Shown in pieces: positions 18,050 through 27,623 of a stretch of 64,000 nt of DNA. Position 1 is the stretch's first letter; each line of letters begins with the position of its first letter. Source of the DNA: Aureispira sp. CCB-QB1 (GTDB taxonomy: Bacteria; Bacteroidota; Bacteroidia; Chitinophagales; Saprospiraceae); assembly GCA_945870185.1 (NCBI GenBank), contig CAMBRK010000008.1, positions 1-64,000 on the forward strand. The letters run 5' to 3'. Below the pieces are notes generated by a model. That model was given only the letters and a program-made list of their open reading frames with translations, was not told where the DNA came from and ran no database searches. The position numbers and the translations under genes were made by a program.

Positions 18050-18057
18050 TATCTTTG
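18050..18057 (+). promoter_or_regulatory. predicted promoter -7 element of the dcw cluster
   Basis: TATCTTTG matches the Bacteroidota TAnnTTTG element. A start of transcription near 18064 would leave a leader of about 15 bases before the GTG of mraZ. No good -33 TTG is found at the usual distance; the MraZ boxes occupy that region. Confidence 0.6.
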
Positions 18058-18078
18058 CCTTGTCAACCAACCTAAAGT

Positions 18079-18564
18079 GTGAAACAATATCAATTCACAG
18101 GAGAATACGAGTGTAAACTTGATGCCAAAGGAAGGCTTAAATTGCCCACAGCAATTATTAAGCGTATTGGAGGCGACGAAAATCTCAAGTTTACTATCAA
18201 TCGTGGATTTGAAAAGCACTTGATGTTGTACCCCAATGATGTTTGGGAAATGAAGACGAACGAAATCAATCAATTAAATATTTACAGTACGCAGCAAAGG
18301 CAGGCGATCAGGTATTTTTATCGTGGAGCAACAGAGCTCGAAATGGATGCGGCAGAGCGTATCAATCTTCCAGGTAGTTTGATGGAGTATGCAGGTATAG
18401 ATAAAGATGTTGTATTATTCGCATATCAAAATCAAATAGAAATCTGGGCAAAGGACAAGTATCAAGAAATGCTTGACCAAGAGCCGGAAGAGTTTGGCAG
18501 TATAGCTGAATCCATTTTTGGAGGTATCAAACATCTAGGTAATTTACAAGATCCTTTGTCATGA
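18079..18564 (+). CDS. mraZ: transcriptional regulator MraZ
   Basis: 161 aa, a little longer than the E. coli protein (~150). It has two SpoVT-AbrB-like halves: MKQYQFTGEYECKLDAKGRL with LPTAI at the N-terminus, and RGATELEMDAAERINLPGSL (~75-95). The start is GTG at 18079; it fits the conserved MKxFxGEYxCxxDxKGR opening and no ATG is available nearby. MraZ is the DNA-binding repressor of the dcw operon and forms ring-shaped multimers. It is the first gene of the cluster, just below two GTGGG boxes, and its stop overlaps the rsmH start by four bases. A highly confident call. Confidence 0.95.
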   Translation: MKQYQFTGEYECKLDAKGRLKLPTAIIKRIGGDENLKFTINRGFEKHLMLYPNDVWEMKTNEINQLNIYSTQQRQAIRYFYRGATELEMDAAERINLPGSLMEYAGIDKDVVLFAYQNQIEIWAKDKYQEMLDQEPEEFGSIAESIFGGIKHLGNLQDPLS

Positions 18565-19460
18565 GCGAGTATCATGTATCAGTTTTATTAGACGAAAGTA
18601 TAGACAATCTCAAAATCAACTCTTCCGGAACGTACGTAGACGTGACGTATGGCGCTGGTGGACACTCAAAATCGATTTTAAACAAGCTGAATGCCGAAGG
18701 GCATTTATTTGCTTTTGATCAGGATCAGGATGCATTGGCTAATGTAGTTCAGGATGATCGCTTTACACTCATTGAAGCTAATTTCAGATATCTGCGCAGA
18801 TTTCTGAGACTGGAAGGCGTGAGAGAAGTAGATGGTATTTTGGCTGACTTAGGAGTGTCGTCTCATCAGTTGGATATGCCTGAGCGTGGCTTTTCATACA
18901 GATTTGATGCTCCTTTGGATATGCGTATGAATGCCGAAGCCGAACTGACAGCAGCCATATTATTGCAAACGTACTCAGAAGATGCACTGGTAGGAATCCT
19001 AAGTAGTTACGGTGAAGTACGAAATTCAAAGACATTGGCAAAAGCATTGGTACATGCTCGCAAGTTGACCGAAATTAGGACCACCTTTGATTTGAACAGG
19101 ATTTTGGATCAGCATCTTATGGGGCCGAGGATGAAGTATCTTTCACAGGTTTATCAAGCGCTCAGGATGGAAGTCAACGACGAAATTGGAGCGCTGGAGG
19201 AAATGCTTGCAGAGGGGTTTGAATTGCTGAAGCCTGGAGGACGTTTTGTGGTCATCACATTTCATAGCATAGAAGATAGGGTAGTGAAAAACTTTTTCAA
19301 AACCGGAAACTTCGAAGGCGAAATGGAAAAAGATGATTTCGGTAATATCTATCGCCCTTTTATTCTGGTAAACAAAAAAGTAATTATGGCAGATGATAAG
19401 GAGCAAAAAGCAAATGTAAGATCTAGAAGTGCTAAGCTTAGAGTGGCAGAGAAGAATTAA
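18561..19460 (+). CDS. rsmH: 16S rRNA (cytosine(1402)-N(4))-methyltransferase
   Basis: 299 aa, normal length. S-adenosylmethionine-binding motif GTYVDVTYGAGGHSKSIL (~23-40), the diagnostic GILADLGVSSHQLDMPERGF (~93-112), then LDMRMN, and the late FHSIEDRVVKNFF (~230-243). RsmH (MraW) methylates N4 of C1402 in the decoding centre of 16S rRNA, in the cytoplasm. It overlaps mraZ by ATGA, the standard second gene of dcw clusters. About 140 bases separate it from the FtsL-like gene. Confidence 0.96.
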   Translation: MSEYHVSVLLDESIDNLKINSSGTYVDVTYGAGGHSKSILNKLNAEGHLFAFDQDQDALANVVQDDRFTLIEANFRYLRRFLRLEGVREVDGILADLGVSSHQLDMPERGFSYRFDAPLDMRMNAEAELTAAILLQTYSEDALVGILSSYGEVRNSKTLAKALVHARKLTEIRTTFDLNRILDQHLMGPRMKYLSQVYQALRMEVNDEIGALEEMLAEGFELLKPGGRFVVITFHSIEDRVVKNFFKTGNFEGEMEKDDFGNIYRPFILVNKKVIMADDKEQKANVRSRSAKLRVAEKN

Positions 19461-19604
19461 TGAATTTTTGTGTTAGGCACTTTTATTTATAAAGACGTAT
19501 AAATCAATTGAAACCAGAATTCGAAAGTCCTTCCATGTAATGGCAAGGATTTAGGATGGGTAAGATTGATCTTGTTAATAATTTAAAAAATAAATTCATT
19601 TCAA

Positions 19605-19928
19605 ATGGCTATTTTCCAGGATAAGAAAGCTACACTTTTTAGACTGAAATGGGTCGAATGGATTTTTGTCAATTTGCCGTTTGTATGCTACTTGGCGTTG
19701 TTGGGTGTGATTTATATCTCCAATGCACATGCTTCGGAGAAAGCCGTAAGGAGGACTGAAGCACTAAAACAGGAAGTAAGAGATACAAAATGGAGGGCCA
19801 TGAATCTCAAGCAAGAGGTGATGCATGGTAGCATACAATCGCAAATTGAAAGTAAAGTGGAAGGTTCAGGTTTATTGCCTTCAACCACGCCACCTTACAA
19901 AATTGTAGCTGAAAAAGTTAAAAAATGA
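19605..19928 (+). CDS. ftsL: FtsL-like cell-division protein
   Basis: 107 aa with a short cytoplasmic head, one membrane segment (WIFVNLPFVCYLALLGVIYIS, ~20-40) and a periplasmic coiled-coil stretch rich in charged residues (KAVRRTEALKQEVRDTKWRAM...). This is the FtsL/DivIC layout, and the position between rsmH and ftsI is that of ftsL. Sequence identity in this family is too low to decide alone, so the name rests on topology and gene order. FtsL joins FtsQ and FtsB to activate FtsWI in the divisome. Confidence 0.8.
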   Translation: MAIFQDKKATLFRLKWVEWIFVNLPFVCYLALLGVIYISNAHASEKAVRRTEALKQEVRDTKWRAMNLKQEVMHGSIQSQIESKVEGSGLLPSTTPPYKIVAEKVKK

Positions 19929-19943
19929 TATTTTGATATTGTA

Positions 19944-22067
19944 ATGGACAGGAAAAAGGAGATATTATGGCGGGCTTATTTAGTGATGTTTGGCTTTTTG
20001 CTGGCATCTGTCATCATCCTTGTCAAAGTATTTAATATCAGTGTAATAGAAAGAGATAAATGGCGTCAAAAAGGTGATGCTAATGTAAAGTGGAAGGTAG
20101 TCGATGCCGATAGAGGGAATATTTATGCTGAAGAAAGCATACTTCTTTCTACATCGATACAGTTCTTTGAGGTAAGGATGGATTTGAGTGTTTTGAAACC
20201 AGAAGTGTTTAAAGAAGGTGTTGATTCTTTGGCTTATTTCTTAAGTACTTTTGATCCTAATGCCATTAAACCCAAAACTAAATCCGAATGGGTTAAAGCA
20301 CTCAGGGCTGCAAAAAAGAAAAATAATAGATTCTTTTTTATCGGAAAAGGTCTTGATATTGAAGCATATAATAAAATCAAAAAAGCTCCTATTTTAAGAT
20401 TGGGGAAGATACGTGGAGGACTTATTACCAATAGATACGGTAAAAGATTTAAGCCTTTTCAGGAATTAGCTTCCAGAACGATAGGTGTGGATAGGGAAAA
20501 TGCTGACCGAATTGGATTAGAAGGATATTTTGAAAAATTTCTTAAAGGTGATACTGATCAACGTTTGATGAAGCGATTGGGCAGAGAAGGTACACCTGAT
20601 GGAAATGTGTGGGTACCAGTTTTTGACCCATCAGAAAACGAAATCAAGCGCGGGGATGACATATATACTACGATCAATATTGATATGCAGGATATAGTAC
20701 ATCATGAGCTGCTCAGAGCATGTCAGAAAAATAAAGCTGAAGGAGGCGTGGCCATCTTAATGGAAGTGGGTACAGGTGCTATAAAAGCCATTTCTAATTT
20801 GACTAAAGGTCCAGACAGTACATATTTTGAAATGTACAATCAAGGTGTTGCAAGATTGAGTGAACCAGGATCCACTATGAAGTTGGCCACAATGCTAGCT
20901 GCTTTAGAAGATGGCATGACCAACATTGATACGGTGATTGATTTGAATTACGGTATCAAAAATTTTTCAGACAGGACCATGTACGATTCAGAAAAGCATG
21001 GCAAAAAATATGCTACTATGGCAGAGTCTTTTGAAATATCTTCCAATGTAGGTGTGGCCAGCATTGCCAATGATTTGTACAATTCTAGAGATGGCAGATT
21101 ACAGTGGATCAAAAGATTAAAACAGTTTGGCCTTCACGAACAAAGTGGTATAGACTTAGGTGGAGAAGCTAAGCCTGAGATTAAAGACCCTGTGAAGAAT
21201 AAAGATAAATGGTATGGTACTACGATACCGTGGATGGCGCACGGATATGAATTGATGATGACTCCTTTGCAGATGCTCAATTTTTACAATGCCGTTGCTA
21301 ATGATGGCAAAATGATGAAGCCATATTTGGTCAGTGAAATCAAAAGGGGTGATGAGTTGAAGAAAAAATTTGACCCTGTAGTTTTAAGACCCCAAATTGC
21401 GAAATTGGAAAATATTCAGAAGGCAAAGAAAATGATGGAAGGTGTAATCTTAAAAGGCACTGGAACTAACCTGAAGTCTGATTATGTGACTATGGCTGGT
21501 AAAACAGGTACCGCAAAGACCAATTATGCCAATAAATCAGAATATGCTAAGTATAATGGTAGTTTTTGTGGATATTTCCCAGCTGAAAACCCTATGTACT
21601 CTATGATAGTAGTCATTTATGAACCTAAAGCGGGAGCATATTATGGAGGCGCTACGGCAGGGCCAGTTTTTAAAAATGTAGCAGAAAAAGTTTATGCCAT
21701 GAAAACTAAACAAGTAAAATCGCTCAATGATTCTGTCTATGTGACTACTAGCATGCCTTCAAAAGCCATAGGTTATGGACAAGATTTTAGCAGGATTTTT
21801 GAATTCTTAGATTTGAAATATAAGGATATGTCAGATGATGGTTTTGCTATCGTCAATCCATCCGATAATGCTATGATGATAGCAGAAAAAAAGATAAAAA
21901 AAGCCTTAGTGCCTGATGTTAAAGGTATGGGAGCGAGAGATGCAGTGTATTTACTCGAGAATGCAGGATTGAAAGTCAAAATCAATGGTGTAGGAAAAGT
22001 ACGGCAACAATTGGTTCCACCTGGTACAAGTGCTAAAGGTCAGTATATAGTATTAAATTTAAACTGA
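19944..22067 (+). CDS. ftsI: division transpeptidase PBP3 (FtsI) with PASTA domain
   Basis: 707 aa class B penicillin-binding protein. Membrane anchor at ~10-30 (AYLVMFGFLLASVIILVKV), dimerisation domain with DRGNIYAEE, and transpeptidase domain with active-site SxxK in EPGSTMKLA (Ser ~309), SSN (EISSNVGVAS) and KTGTAKTNY (~518). The C-terminal ~60 residues form one PASTA domain (VPDVKGMGARDAVYLLENAG), as usual in Bacteroidota FtsI. It cross-links septal peptidoglycan together with FtsW. Fifteen bases after ftsL and two before murE: same operon. Confidence 0.95.
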   Translation: MDRKKEILWRAYLVMFGFLLASVIILVKVFNISVIERDKWRQKGDANVKWKVVDADRGNIYAEESILLSTSIQFFEVRMDLSVLKPEVFKEGVDSLAYFLSTFDPNAIKPKTKSEWVKALRAAKKKNNRFFFIGKGLDIEAYNKIKKAPILRLGKIRGGLITNRYGKRFKPFQELASRTIGVDRENADRIGLEGYFEKFLKGDTDQRLMKRLGREGTPDGNVWVPVFDPSENEIKRGDDIYTTINIDMQDIVHHELLRACQKNKAEGGVAILMEVGTGAIKAISNLTKGPDSTYFEMYNQGVARLSEPGSTMKLATMLAALEDGMTNIDTVIDLNYGIKNFSDRTMYDSEKHGKKYATMAESFEISSNVGVASIANDLYNSRDGRLQWIKRLKQFGLHEQSGIDLGGEAKPEIKDPVKNKDKWYGTTIPWMAHGYELMMTPLQMLNFYNAVANDGKMMKPYLVSEIKRGDELKKKFDPVVLRPQIAKLENIQKAKKMMEGVILKGTGTNLKSDYVTMAGKTGTAKTNYANKSEYAKYNGSFCGYFPAENPMYSMIVVIYEPKAGAYYGGATAGPVFKNVAEKVYAMKTKQVKSLNDSVYVTTSMPSKAIGYGQDFSRIFEFLDLKYKDMSDDGFAIVNPSDNAMMIAEKKIKKALVPDVKGMGARDAVYLLENAGLKVKINGVGKVRQQLVPPGTSAKGQYIVLNLN

Positions 22068-22069
22068 AA

Positions 22070-23536
22070 ATGTCAGTTTTGAAAAAGTTGTTTGAAATAT
22101 TGCCGGTAGGCTTTGATGTAAAAATCAAAGGGCAAGAAGCTATTGATATTTGGGGAGTCAGTATTGATTCTAGAAATGTTGAAAATGGTTTTCTCTATGC
22201 TGCTTTGAAAGGTACAGTTTCTGATGGTCACGATTTTATAGAAAATGCCATACGACAAGGTGCAGTTTGTGTTCTTTGTGAGCAAGCCAAAGACTTCGTC
22301 GAAGGGGTGACATACATAATAACAGACAATGTTAGGGGTTTTCTCGGGGAGTTGGTTCATAACTTTTACTACCATCCTACTGATATTGTGAGACTGGTAG
22401 GCGTGACGGGTACTAATGGAAAAACCACAGTCAGTACCTTATTATTCCAATTGTTTTGCGCCTTTGGATATAAATGTGGGTTGATTTCTACTGTAGAGAA
22501 TAGGATAGGAGAAAACGTGATTCGCGCTACTCATACTACACCTGATGTTGTCAATCTGCATAAGTTGATAGCAAAGATGAGAGACGAGAAGTGCGAATAT
22601 GTTTTCATGGAAGTGAGTTCTCATGCCGTAGACCAACAAAGAATTGCTGGATTGAAATTTGAAGGTGCTTTATTTACCAATATTTCACATGATCATCTCG
22701 ATTATCATGGAAATATGAAAAATTATATCAAAGCCAAAAAGTTGTTTTTTGATCAATTGCCTTCTGATGCTTTTGCCTTAGTAAACCACGATGATAAGAA
22801 CGGTAGGGTGATGCTCCAAAATACCAAAGCCAGAAAGCTGACTTATGGACTCAGGACCATGGCGGACTATAAAGTAAAAATTATTGAAAGTTCAGTACAA
22901 GGTTTGCATTTAAAGATCAATGAGCGAGAAGCATATTTTAGGCTGATAGGCGAGTTTAATGCATATAATTTGGTTCTTGTTTATGGCGCTGCGAAAGAAT
23001 TAGGCATGGAGTCTGATGATATATTAGCCATACTTAGTGGATTGAGAGGAGCAGAAGGAAGATTCGACCAAATCATAGATAAAAATACCGGTAAATGTGG
23101 CATTGTAGATTATGCACACACGCCAGATGCTTTAGAAAATGTATTGGAAACCATTAAAAAGGTTAATCATTCAAATGCTGAAGTCATCACCGTAATAGGT
23201 TGTGGAGGAGATAGAGATGCCACAAAAAGACCAATCATGGCCAAAGTGGCGTGTACATGGTCCGACAAAGTGATTTTGACCAGTGATAATCCTAGGTCTG
23301 AAAACCCTGAAACTATCTTAGATGAGATGGAAGCAGGATTGGATCAGGAAGATAAAAAGAAAATGATTCGTATTGCAGATAGGCAGCAAGCTATAAAAAC
23401 GGCTGTCATGGTCTCCAAGAACGATGATATTATATTAGTAGCCGGCAAAGGTCACGAAACATATCAAGAAATAAAAGGAGAAAAGTTTCCTTTTGACGAT
23501 AAAAAGATATTGAAGGAGTTATTCGGATTAGGTTGA
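22070..23536 (+). CDS. murE: UDP-MurNAc-L-Ala-D-Glu:meso-diaminopimelate ligase
   Basis: 488 aa Mur ligase. N-terminal UDP-binding domain (VSIDSRNVENGFLYAALKG), ATP-binding GVTGTNGKTTVS (~110-121), MEVSSHA, ISHDHLDYHG, and a C-terminal domain with the DNPRSE motif (~405-410). DNPR is the known signature for meso-diaminopimelate rather than L-lysine as the third residue, which fits the lysA gene at 43.7 kb. Cytoplasmic. The gene is followed by an unusual repeat and hairpin region before mraY. Confidence 0.96.
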   Translation: MSVLKKLFEILPVGFDVKIKGQEAIDIWGVSIDSRNVENGFLYAALKGTVSDGHDFIENAIRQGAVCVLCEQAKDFVEGVTYIITDNVRGFLGELVHNFYYHPTDIVRLVGVTGTNGKTTVSTLLFQLFCAFGYKCGLISTVENRIGENVIRATHTTPDVVNLHKLIAKMRDEKCEYVFMEVSSHAVDQQRIAGLKFEGALFTNISHDHLDYHGNMKNYIKAKKLFFDQLPSDAFALVNHDDKNGRVMLQNTKARKLTYGLRTMADYKVKIIESSVQGLHLKINEREAYFRLIGEFNAYNLVLVYGAAKELGMESDDILAILSGLRGAEGRFDQIIDKNTGKCGIVDYAHTPDALENVLETIKKVNHSNAEVITVIGCGGDRDATKRPIMAKVACTWSDKVILTSDNPRSENPETILDEMEAGLDQEDKKKMIRIADRQQAIKTAVMVSKNDDIILVAGKGHETYQEIKGEKFPFDDKKILKELFGLG

Positions 23537-23620
23537 TTTAAGTTAAGATAAGTCTAATCTTAACCTTGGTCTTAAACTTAAGCTAAGTCTTAATCTTAGC
23601 CTTAGTCTCAATATAATCCT
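23535..23620. repeat. degenerate hexanucleotide (CTTAAN-like) tandem array
   Basis: After the murE stop the sequence runs in six-base steps: CTTAAC, CTTGGT, CTTAAA, CTTAAG, CTAAGT, CTTAAT, CTTAGC, CTTAGT, with more decayed units on both sides, about 14 in all. The array is partly self-complementary (CTTAAG). It is too short-period and too degenerate for CRISPR and has no coding potential. Confidence 0.6.
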
Positions 23621-23664
23621 TTTAATATCAAAGATTTAGGTTCTATTATCATTCTCAGGTTGGT

Positions 23665-23723
23665 TTAACAGTTGCAGTGGGATCTTTTTGGAAAAAGTTC
23701 TAGACTGCTCACTGCGCTGTTAA
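23665..23723. other. long imperfect hairpin between murE and mraY
   Basis: TTAACAGTTGCAGTG (23665-23679) pairs with CACTGCGCTGTTAA (23710-23723). Inside, CTTTTT-GG-AAAAAG makes a second small stem. It sits within the operon about 95 bases before mraY and lacks a T-run, so it could be an RNA-processing or stability element, or a mobile-repeat remnant. Confidence 0.45.
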
Positions 23724-23815
23724 CTTTTATTTACTTGCAAATTATTTTTCTTACCATAGGTTCTAAAAATGGTAAGTTTACAAACAAAAACAAACAGTTA
23801 AATAATATATAGCAA

Positions 23816-25081
23816 ATGTTGTACCACTTTTTTGAATATATTGATAAATTTTACAATGTGCCAGGCGCAGGGTTGTTTCAGTATATCACATTTCGTGCTG
23901 CTGTAGCTATAATTTTGTCCTTGATTATATCTTTGGTTTTTGGGGGAAAAATCATCACAAAGCTCAAGAATTTACAAGTTGGTGAGACCGTACGAGAATT
24001 GGGATTAGAAGGCCAGAAAGCTAAGGAGGGCACTCCTACTATGGGAGGTATCATTATCATCATGGCTATATTGATTCCATGTTTGTTATTGGCCAAATTG
24101 AACAATGTATATATTTGGTTGATGTTGTTTACAACCATATGGTTGGGATTGATTGGCGGTGCAGATGATTATATCAAAGTTTTTTTAAAAAATAAAGATG
24201 GCTTAAGTGGCAAAACTAAAATATTTGGACAAATTATTTTAGGTTTGATTGTGGGTGTCACTCTGTTGATTTCCAATGACGTGGTAGTGCGAATGCCGCT
24301 AGATGAAGCCAAAACTGGTGAATACGAGATAGTCAAGCAGTATCAAATTCCGTTACCAAGAGTCAATGACATATCGCGAATGACTGAAATGGCTTATGTA
24401 AAGACAACACTTACCAATGTACCTTTTTTGAAAGATAATAATTTTGATTATAAATATTTGGTGAGTTTTATGGGTGACAATAGCGATCTATGGTTATCTA
24501 TTATCTTTACATTGATAGTTATATTTATAGTAACTGCGGTTTCTAATGCAGCCAACTTGACGGATGGGATAGATGGTTTGGCAGCTGGAACTTCTGCTGT
24601 CATAGCGGCTACATTGGGAATTCTAGCCTATGTATCAGGAAATACCATCATCGCAGATTATCTCAATATATTTTATATACCCAATTCGGCAGAGTTGGTA
24701 GTTTTTACGGCATGTTTTTTAGGAGCATGTATTGGGTTTTTATGGCACAATTCATTTCCAGCTAAAGTTTTTATGGGCGACACGGGAAGTTTGACCATCG
24801 GTGGAATCATAGCTGTTTTAGCTATTTTGTTGCGCAAAGAATTATTGATACCTATTTTATGTGGCATTTTTGTAGCTGAAAATCTATCAGTAGTCATGCA
24901 AGTTTCATATTTTAAATACACGAAGAAAAAATATGGTGAAGGTAGAAGAATTTTTAAAATGTCTCCATTACACCATCATTTTCAGAAAGAAGGCATGCAT
25001 GAGTCTAAGATCGTAACGAGATTTTGGATAATAGGTATTCTTTTGGCGATTGTTTCTATAATCACACTTAAAATCAGATGA
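23816..25081 (+). CDS. mraY: phospho-MurNAc-pentapeptide transferase
   Basis: 421 aa integral membrane protein, longer than the ~360 of proteobacteria because of an insertion at ~155-225 ([15 protein letters not shown]...), which is normal in Bacteroidota MraY. Diagnostic motifs: [11 protein letters not shown] (~73-84), the Mg-binding GGADDYIKV (~117), [15 protein letters not shown] (~244-258) and [12 protein letters not shown] (~318). The end has [11 protein letters not shown]. MraY moves phospho-MurNAc-pentapeptide to undecaprenyl phosphate, making lipid I at the inner membrane. It overlaps murD by four bases. Confidence 0.96.
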   Translation: MLYHFFEYIDKFYNVPGAGLFQYITFRAAVAIILSLIISLVFGGKIITKLKNLQVGETVRELGLEGQKAKEGTPTMGGIIIIMAILIPCLLLAKLNNVYIWLMLFTTIWLGLIGGADDYIKVFLKNKDGLSGKTKIFGQIILGLIVGVTLLISNDVVVRMPLDEAKTGEYEIVKQYQIPLPRVNDISRMTEMAYVKTTLTNVPFLKDNNFDYKYLVSFMGDNSDLWLSIIFTLIVIFIVTAVSNAANLTDGIDGLAAGTSAVIAATLGILAYVSGNTIIADYLNIFYIPNSAELVVFTACFLGACIGFLWHNSFPAKVFMGDTGSLTIGGIIAVLAILLRKELLIPILCGIFVAENLSVVMQVSYFKYTKKKYGEGRRIFKMSPLHHHFQKEGMHESKIVTRFWIIGILLAIVSIITLKIR

Positions 25082-26382
25082 TGAAGAAAGTAGTGATCAT
25101 AGGAGGCGGTGAAAGCGGTGTAGGGGCGGCTATCTTAGCTCAAAAATTGGGTTTCGAGGTTTTGGTAAGTGATTTTGGTGCTATGCTAGAGCCATTTAAA
25201 AAAGAATTGACAGATAATAATATTCCTTTTGAAGAAAAGGGACATAGTTTTGAAAAGATGGCATCATATGATATAGCGGTAAAAAGTCCGGGTGTTCCGG
25301 ATCATGCACCAGTATTGCAAATACTTAAGCAAAATGATATTAAAATAATTTCTGAAATCGAGTTTGGGTTTTTGTATTATTCGGGCAAAATACTTGCAGT
25401 CACTGGTTCGAATGGTAAAACGACCACGTCAGGATTGCTATACCATGTTTTAAAGATAGCTGGTAAAAGTGTAGCATTAGGCGGTAATTACGGTAGAAGT
25501 TTTGCACGTATCATTGCTGAAGACGCCCCGGATATGATGGTTTTAGAGATATCCAGTTTTCAGTTGGATGATATAGATACATTCAAACCTTTTGTATCCA
25601 TATTGTTGAATATCACGCCAGATCATCTAGATAGGTATGATTACAAAATGGCTAACTACGTGAATTCAAAATTCCGTATTACCTTGAATCAATCCCAATC
25701 AGATTATTTTATATACAATGGTGATGATGTTGAGGTCAGTAATAAAATGATGTCGTTTACAGGTAAGCCAACTCAAATCGTTATATCTAAAGATAAATAT
25801 ATGAACGGTATTGTTTCAAAGGAAACAGGCCGGAATTTTGAAATCAGTATAAAAGGAAATCACAACTTATTCAATGCTGCTTGTGTAGTAGAAGCATGTA
25901 GACTTCTAAACTTAAGCGAAAGTCAAATATCAAGTGGTTTAAGCTCATTTGTAAACTTACCTCATCGATTGGAGCCATGTGGGCTTATCAATGGAGTTGA
26001 ATTTATAAATGATAGTAAAGCTACCAATGTAGATTCTGTCTACTATGCATTAGATGCGATGACTAAACCTGTGATATGGATAGCAGGCGGCACTGACAAA
26101 GGCAATGATTATACTGTGTTATTTCCTTTAATAAAAGATAGAGTGAAAATCTTGATTTGTCTGGGACTAGACAATGAAAAGCTTAAAGATAGTTTTAAAC
26201 CCCATATTACAGCTATATACGAGACGACTAAGGTATCAGAGGCGGTGGAGACAGGACTGAAGTTGGGCGTACCTGGCGATGTAGTCCTGCTGTCACCAGC
26301 ATGTGCAAGTTTTGATCTTTTTAAAAATTATTTGGATAGAGGGGATCAGTTTAAGAAATGCGTAGAGATGTTGATGGTTTAG
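25078..26382 (+). CDS. murD: UDP-MurNAc-L-alanine:D-glutamate ligase
   Basis: 434 aa. The N-terminus has a Rossmann-like UDP-binding start ([17 protein letters not shown]). ATP site [14 protein letters not shown] (~106-119), central [11 protein letters not shown] and [10 protein letters not shown] (~160-190), and C-terminal [10 protein letters not shown] and [10 protein letters not shown] (~314-345), all typical of MurD. It adds D-glutamate to UDP-MurNAc-L-alanine in the cytoplasm. The mraY/murD overlap (ATGATGA) shows translational coupling. Confidence 0.96.
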   Translation: MMKKVVIIGGGESGVGAAILAQKLGFEVLVSDFGAMLEPFKKELTDNNIPFEEKGHSFEKMASYDIAVKSPGVPDHAPVLQILKQNDIKIISEIEFGFLYYSGKILAVTGSNGKTTTSGLLYHVLKIAGKSVALGGNYGRSFARIIAEDAPDMMVLEISSFQLDDIDTFKPFVSILLNITPDHLDRYDYKMANYVNSKFRITLNQSQSDYFIYNGDDVEVSNKMMSFTGKPTQIVISKDKYMNGIVSKETGRNFEISIKGNHNLFNAACVVEACRLLNLSESQISSGLSSFVNLPHRLEPCGLINGVEFINDSKATNVDSVYYALDAMTKPVIWIAGGTDKGNDYTVLFPLIKDRVKILICLGLDNEKLKDSFKPHITAIYETTKVSEAVETGLKLGVPGDVVLLSPACASFDLFKNYLDRGDQFKKCVEMLMV

Positions 26383-26441
26383 AAAGGTTTAAAGTTTAAG
26401 GTAAAGTTTTATAATTTGACATTATTAATTAAAAATAAAGA

Positions 26442-27623
26442 TTGAATATACAAAGTACATATTATAATTTAAAGGGAGACCGCTCAGTTTGGCTCATTGT
26501 GGCCTTATTGTCGCTTTTTTCTATGCTGATCGTATACAGTACTTCTGGTAGTGAGGCATATAAATATAATGCTACCCATGGTACAGAATATTATTTAATC
26601 AGACAGTTAGTATTTATTGGTGCTGGATTGACTTTAATGTACACAGCTTATAAATTGCATTACATGGTATATGCAAAACTTGCACCTATTTTGATGGTTA
26701 TTGCTACTCCATTATTGGTTTACACAGCACTCTTTGGGGAGAAAATTAATGATGCATCCAGATGGATAAAAATTCCTATTTTGGAGTTATCTTTTCAAAC
26801 TTCAGATTTTGCTAAGATTGCTTTGATTATGTTTGTTGCGAAATCATTAGCTGTAAAGCAAGATTATATCAAGAGTTTTAAAGATGCTTTTTTACCCATT
26901 ATTGCTCCAGTATTATTATTCTGTGCTTTGATAGCACCATCCAACTTATCGACAGCTGCCTTACTCTTTGTGACGGCATTTATTATGATGTTTGTGGGTC
27001 GGATTTCCATGAAGTATGTGATTCTATTAATGGTATTAGGCGTTGCTGTATTTGCTGGGATTTTTATTGTAGGGCAATATTTTCCTGATCATTTCAGGGT
27101 AGATACATGGCTTACCAGGATAAATGATTTCCTGTATTCAGATGGTGGTTATCAAATACAGCAATCCAAGGTAGCCATAGCAGAAGGTGGATTTTTAGGA
27201 GTAGGACCAGGTAACAGTAATCAGAGAAACTTTCTTCCTTTTGCTTATGCGGATTTTATATATGCGATCATTTGTGAGGAATATGGTTTTTTAGGAGGTG
27301 CATTTTTACTGTTGCTTTACTTATGGTTACTATTTAGAACGATCAGTTTAGTGACAAGATCTCCCAAAACTTTTGGTGCAATGCTGGCTATGGGTTTAAT
27401 GCTCAATATAGTCATCACTGCTTTTGCAAATATAGCTGTCTCTGTAAAGTTGGTTCCTGCTACAGGTTTGACCTTACCGATGATTAGTATGGGTGGAACA
27501 TCCTTTATGTTCACTTGCCTTTCATTTGGTATTATATTGAGCGTGAGTAGATATGTAGAGCAAGCTTACGAGGAAAGAAAACAGTTAGAAAAAATGGAAT
27601 TGGATGGCGCGAGTGATCATTAG
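26442..27623 (+). CDS. ftsW: lipid II polymerase FtsW (SEDS family)
   Basis: 393 aa with about ten membrane segments. SEDS landmarks: VYSTSGSEAY near the first helix, INDASRWIKIP (~105), the large periplasmic loop with YQIQQSKVAIAEGGFLGVGPGNS (~233-255), and LPMISMGGTSFMF near the end. The start is a TTG at 26442; it leaves a natural short cytoplasmic head (NIQSTYYNLKGDRS), and no ATG fits. Polymerises glycan strands at the septum with FtsI. Its 3' end overlaps murG by 20 bases. Confidence 0.92.
   Translation: MNIQSTYYNLKGDRSVWLIVALLSLFSMLIVYSTSGSEAYKYNATHGTEYYLIRQLVFIGAGLTLMYTAYKLHYMVYAKLAPILMVIATPLLVYTALFGEKINDASRWIKIPILELSFQTSDFAKIALIMFVAKSLAVKQDYIKSFKDAFLPIIAPVLLFCALIAPSNLSTAALLFVTAFIMMFVGRISMKYVILLMVLGVAVFAGIFIVGQYFPDHFRVDTWLTRINDFLYSDGGYQIQQSKVAIAEGGFLGVGPGNSNQRNFLPFAYADFIYAIICEEYGFLGGAFLLLLYLWLLFRTISLVTRSPKTFGAMLAMGLMLNIVITAFANIAVSVKLVPATGLTLPMISMGGTSFMFTCLSFGIILSVSRYVEQAYEERKQLEKMELDGASDH

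Noticed and set aside
23535-23620. CRISPR array
   Set aside because: The period is six bases and units are degenerate; no 25-40 base repeats with unique spacers exist here or at 30093-30124.
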